Position numbers and translations under genes: made by a program | DNA from: Gammaproteobacteria bacterium | GTDB taxonomy: Bacteria; Pseudomonadota; Gammaproteobacteria; Enterobacterales; Alteromonadaceae | Assembly (NCBI GenBank): GCA_023380515.1 | Contig: JAMCRH010000071.1 | Location: forward strand, 1 to 7,770 | Direction: 5' to 3' | DNA length: 7,770 nt | The notes under the pieces: model-generated | Seen by the model: the letters and a program-made list of their open reading frames with translations, nothing else | The model's database searches: none | Told to the model about the DNA's origin: nothing | In this document: piece by piece, positions 5,765 to 7,770 of the stretch | Layout of the letters: each line of letters starts with the position of its first letter | Numbering within the stretch: position 1 is the stretch's first letter

Positions 5765-7000
5765 ATGGCGAGCAAGCGAACGCAAGTATTGGGAGTCGTA
5801 AAGCTAACGGTAGTTGCTGTTGCGGTGGCATCTGCAATGGCGTTTATCCCAAGTAGTCTGGCGGCAGAGTCAAACCTTGAAGATGAGATTAAACTGTCCT
5901 TACGTTATCGATTGGAACATGTTAAACAAGATAACCCGCTGCAAGATGCGCTAGCGAGTACGTTGCGTACGCGCCTGACAGCAATAAAAGCTATTTCGAC
6001 ACGTTGGAGCGCGCATGCAGAAGTCGACTATGTTGAAGTACTCGGCGGCGAAACGTACAACTCAACGGTCAATGGACGAACTCAGTATTCAACTGTGGCA
6101 GACCCTCGCGGCACCGACATGAATCAAGCGTTTGTGCAATATCGTCACGAGGAGTACGGTACTGTTGTCCGTGGCGGCCGCTTCCGTATGAATCATCTCA
6201 ATCAGCGTTTTCTTGGTGGCGTTGGTTGGCGTCAGAATGAGCAGACCTTTGATGGCGTGCAACTACAACAGAAAATCGGCAGCGAGATAACGCTCGACGT
6301 TGCCGCCTTACACAATGTGAATCGTGTCTTTGGACCGAAGGGACCACAGGCTACGCAACGCGGTGATCTATACACTGCCGTCCTCAGTTGGACGGTCACC
6401 GATGGTCACACAGTAAGTGCCTTTACCTATGATTTCGATTTTCGTGACTGGCAAGCACAAAGCAGCCGAACTATCGGCATGGATTACCGTGCGAGCTTGC
6501 CAATTGCAGAACAGGCGCCGCTAGTTTTGCATGCGGTCATGGCTCGACAAGAGGACGCGCATGCTAACCCAAATGCTTACCAACATCACTACCATCGGCT
6601 TAGTGCTGCGTGGAAATACCAACGCCTCGGGATTGAACTAGGGCAGGAGCGGTTAGCGGGTAACGGTACTACTGCATTTCAGACGCCATTAGCGACGCTC
6701 CATGCGTTTCAAGGGTTTACCGATTTGTTCTTAGTGACACCGGTGGATGGTGTGCGCGATCACTTTGTGAAATTCAGTCACCCCGTTGGTAAAACGCAGT
6801 TAGGCGTCGGTTACCACTATTTCAAAGCAGATCATAATTCCCGCAAGTATGGTGAAGAATGGAACGTCACGGTCAGTCGCAATTTCGCACAAGGTATCGG
6901 AGCGCAATTTAAGTTAGCTGATTTTCGTGCGGTAAATCGTGCACAAAATTTTGCTGTGGATACCACCAAAGCATGGTTGATGCTGACGTATAATCTTTAA
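5765..7000 (+). CDS. Alginate-export family outer-membrane porin
   Basis: The 411-residue protein starts with a clear Sec signal peptide: KR, a hydrophobic stretch at about 9-30, and likely cleavage after SLA/A near residues 33-34. The rest is a beta-barrel of alternating polar and aromatic strands ending in LMLTYNL. Several stretches match the alginate-export porin family of marine gammaproteobacteria: LRTRLTAI, ETYNSTVNGRTQY, RFLGGVGWRQNEQTFDGVQL, NVNRVFG, and AFQTPLATLHAFQGFTDLFL. It probably forms an outer-membrane channel. The family name comes from AlgE, but no alginate genes are nearby and the solute is unknown. GAGGTG (5755-5760) precedes the ATG by 4 bases. It is divergent from norB and followed by a hairpin, so it is monocistronic in this view. 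Confidence 0.85.
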   Translation: MASKRTQVLGVVKLTVVAVAVASAMAFIPSSLAAESNLEDEIKLSLRYRLEHVKQDNPLQDALASTLRTRLTAIKAISTRWSAHAEVDYVEVLGGETYNSTVNGRTQYSTVADPRGTDMNQAFVQYRHEEYGTVVRGGRFRMNHLNQRFLGGVGWRQNEQTFDGVQLQQKIGSEITLDVAALHNVNRVFGPKGPQATQRGDLYTAVLSWTVTDGHTVSAFTYDFDFRDWQAQSSRTIGMDYRASLPIAEQAPLVLHAVMARQEDAHANPNAYQHHYHRLSAAWKYQRLGIELGQERLAGNGTTAFQTPLATLHAFQGFTDLFLVTPVDGVRDHFVKFSHPVGKTQLGVGYHYFKADHNSRKYGEEWNVTVSRNFAQGIGAQFKLADFRAVNRAQNFAVDTTKAWLMLTYNL

Positions 7001-7013
7001 TCGGCCCTCTTGA

Positions 7014-7043
7014 GCACAGCGTAGGCGTTTGGCCGCGCTGTGC
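7014..7043 (+). terminator. Probable terminator of the porin gene
   Basis: GCACAGCG (7014-7021) pairs perfectly with CGCTGTGC (7036-7043), an 8-base GC-rich stem with a 14-base loop, 13 bases after the porin stop. It is followed by ATTTCTTA, a short and imperfect U-tract, so termination efficiency is uncertain. Confidence 0.65.
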
Positions 7044-7163
7044 ATTTCTTACGTATTGATTACTGCATTCCTTAGTGCATCAATCAATGATTGCCCCATC
7101 CCTTCTAAAACAACCGTTCACCATCCCGAAAGTAGGCGATTACCACTGACGAGGTAAAGGATC

Positions 7164-7188
7164 GCTGCGCACTGCGGCTTTGCGCAGC
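7164..7188. repeat. GC-rich hairpin GCTGCGC / GCGCAGC
   Basis: The 7-base perfect arms at 7164-7170 and 7182-7188 have an 11-base loop. The hairpin lies about 26 bases upstream of the FNR box and has no U-tract on the + strand. It may be a weak extra terminator that insulates nrdG from upstream reading, or simply structured spacer DNA. Confidence 0.35.
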
Positions 7189-7214
7189 ATGGCAAATTTC
7201 GCCAATGCCAAAGC

Positions 7215-7228
7215 TTGATCTAGATCAA
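7215..7228 (+). promoter_or_regulatory. Perfect FNR/Anr box upstream of nrdG
   Basis: TTGATCTAGATCAA matches the FNR consensus TTGAT-N4-ATCAA at every defined base. Its centre is at 7221.5, so class II activation would predict transcription starting near 7263. A poor -10-like TACTGT (7250-7255) fits that position; a better hexamer, TATATT (7264-7269), would put the box near -54. Anaerobic activation of nrdG is the natural reading. Confidence 0.88.
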
Positions 7229-7257
7229 ACTTTGGATTTTACAGATCGTTACTGTAA

Positions 7258-7273
7258 CCACTATATATTGTGC
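7258..7273 (+). promoter_or_regulatory. NrdR box 1
   Basis: CCACTATATATTGTGC agrees with the NrdR consensus (approximately ACACWATATMTWGTGT) except at the two outermost bases. It overlaps the expected start of transcription and the -10 region, where NrdR, the ATP/dATP-sensing repressor of ribonucleotide reductase genes, would block RNA polymerase. Confidence 0.8.
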
Positions 7274-7289
7274 TAACAATAAAAAACCA

Positions 7290-7305
7290 ACACAAGATAT
7301 GGTGT
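7290..7305 (+). promoter_or_regulatory. NrdR box 2
   Basis: ACACAAGATATGGTGT is palindromic at its ends (ACAC/GTGT) and differs from the NrdR consensus at two inner positions. It starts exactly 32 bases after box 1, about three helical turns, the spacing typical of tandem NrdR boxes. It ends one base before the nrdG start codon and so covers the place where a Shine-Dalgarno would be. Confidence 0.75.
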
Positions 7306-7306
7306 T

Positions 7307-7770
7307 ATGTCCGATTCTACCGGTTATTTACGTTACAGCGAAGAACAAGTGGTTTGGCAGGAAGTGCCAGGTGAAACGGCGCTTGCTTATACCATTACGG
7401 GCTGCTCAGTTGGCTGCAAAGGTTGCCATAGCGTTGATACCTGGCCACAGGGCAGCGGCACATTGTTGACGCCAAGCTACTTCCAAAAACGGCTTGCAGA
7501 TTACCAAGACCTACTCACATGTGTGGTGTTTTTAGGCGGTGAATGGCAGCCACAAGCATTATTAGAGTTATTGGTATTAGCCCAACAGGCAGGGCTGAAA
7601 ACATGCCTATACACAGGCTTAGAGGACGTTTCTGACGACCTACGTAAGCATTTAGACTATTTAAAAACGGGACCGTGGATAGCGGAGCGGGGCGGCTTGA
7701 ATAGTCCGACAACGAACCAACGATTTGTCGACTTGAGCCGAGGGGAACTGCTGAATGTTCGTTTTCTGGG
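7307..7770 (+). CDS. nrdG: Anaerobic ribonucleoside-triphosphate reductase activating protein (3' truncated)
   Basis: The frame is open from the ATG to the window edge: 154 full codons, close to full length for this family. NrdG is a cytoplasmic radical-SAM iron-sulfur enzyme that uses S-adenosylmethionine to generate the glycyl radical on NrdD, allowing dNTP synthesis without oxygen. The cluster motif C33-x3-C37-x2-C40 is intact in GCSVGCKGCHSVDTW. FLGGEW at 75-80 is the SAM-binding GGE-type motif, and DYLKTGPWIAERGGLNSPTTNQRF (about 117-140) is characteristic of this NrdG type. No strong Shine-Dalgarno precedes the ATG; only GGTG, two bases away, is visible. It has its own FNR- and NrdR-type control elements. 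No nrdD lies directly upstream, where it usually sits, so nrdD must be downstream or elsewhere. Confidence 0.93.
   Translation, partial: MSDSTGYLRYSEEQVVWQEVPGETALAYTITGCSVGCKGCHSVDTWPQGSGTLLTPSYFQKRLADYQDLLTCVVFLGGEWQPQALLELLVLAQQAGLKTCLYTGLEDVSDDLRKHLDYLKTGPWIAERGGLNSPTTNQRFVDLSRGELLNVRFL

Larger units (their letters stand above)
7001..7306. other. Intergenic region between porin and nrdG
   Basis: No credible gene is present. It contains, in order, the porin terminator hairpin; an imperfect inverted repeat with TTGATT/AATCAA outer arms (7056-7061 and 7082-7087) and TGCA inner arms; a GC-rich hairpin (listed separately); and the FNR box and paired NrdR-type boxes that control nrdG. Confidence 0.7.

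Noticed and set aside
7087..7149. 20-codon open frame between the porin and nrdG
   Set aside because: There is no ribosome binding site, no recognisable composition and no context; an open frame this short is expected by chance.
7248..7258. Palindrome GTTAC-T-GTAAC in the nrdG promoter
   Set aside because: It is short, overlaps the likely promoter core next to NrdR box 1, and fits no known consensus. It is better explained as a by-product of the neighbouring elements.
7299..7301. Alternative ATG just upstream of the nrdG start
   Set aside because: It is in a different reading frame that does not encode the NrdG motifs.
1..7770. tRNA, rRNA, CRISPR array, insertion sequence or phage genes
   Set aside because: I looked for the hallmark structures and motifs on both strands by eye and saw none.

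Overview
The window looks like a chromosomal segment of a free-living, probably marine or brackish gammaproteobacterium of moderate GC content (judged by eye). This rests on the gene families (quinol-dependent nitric oxide reductase, alginate-export-type porin, dCache-GGDEF signalling protein, YciI, NrdG) and on regulatory sites of gammaproteobacterial type (sigma-54/NorR, FNR, NrdR). The order Alteromonadales, for example an Idiomarina-like genus, would fit, but this is inference. I see no tRNA, rRNA, CRISPR array, insertion sequence or prophage gene.

Layout. The first ~113 bases hold the last 36 codons of an unrecognised + strand gene, whose end overlaps the end of a yciI-like gene on the - strand (98-403). 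A 168-base divergent region leads into a two-gene + strand operon. Its first gene encodes a small membrane-anchored protein with a degenerate GGDEF domain (572-1228). Its second encodes a full dCache-HAMP-GGDEF diguanylate cyclase (1249-2916). Convergent with it, on the - strand, is a single-subunit quinol nitric oxide reductase, norB/norZ (3062-5329). The 3' ends are separated by a structured region that includes a clear intrinsic terminator for norB.

A 435-base region separates norB from a divergent gene for an outer-membrane beta-barrel of the alginate-export family (5765-7000). It carries an almost ideal sigma-54 promoter facing norB, with GGT-N7-ACC NorR-type enhancer boxes about 110-175 bases upstream of the predicted transcription start. 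On the porin side are a 12-base direct repeat and a perfect palindrome of unknown meaning. After the porin terminator, a 306-base region carries a perfect FNR box and two NrdR-type boxes exactly 32 bases apart, in front of nrdG (7307 to the window edge), the activase of the anaerobic ribonucleotide reductase.

Together the right half suggests adaptation to low oxygen and nitric oxide: NO reduction induced through NorR/sigma-54, and anaerobic dNTP synthesis controlled by FNR and NrdR. The left half is a cyclic-di-GMP signalling operon. The most informative observations are the regulatory architectures of norB and nrdG, and the pairing of a catalytically degenerate GGDEF protein with an active-looking cyclase. 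I did not find a wholly new system.
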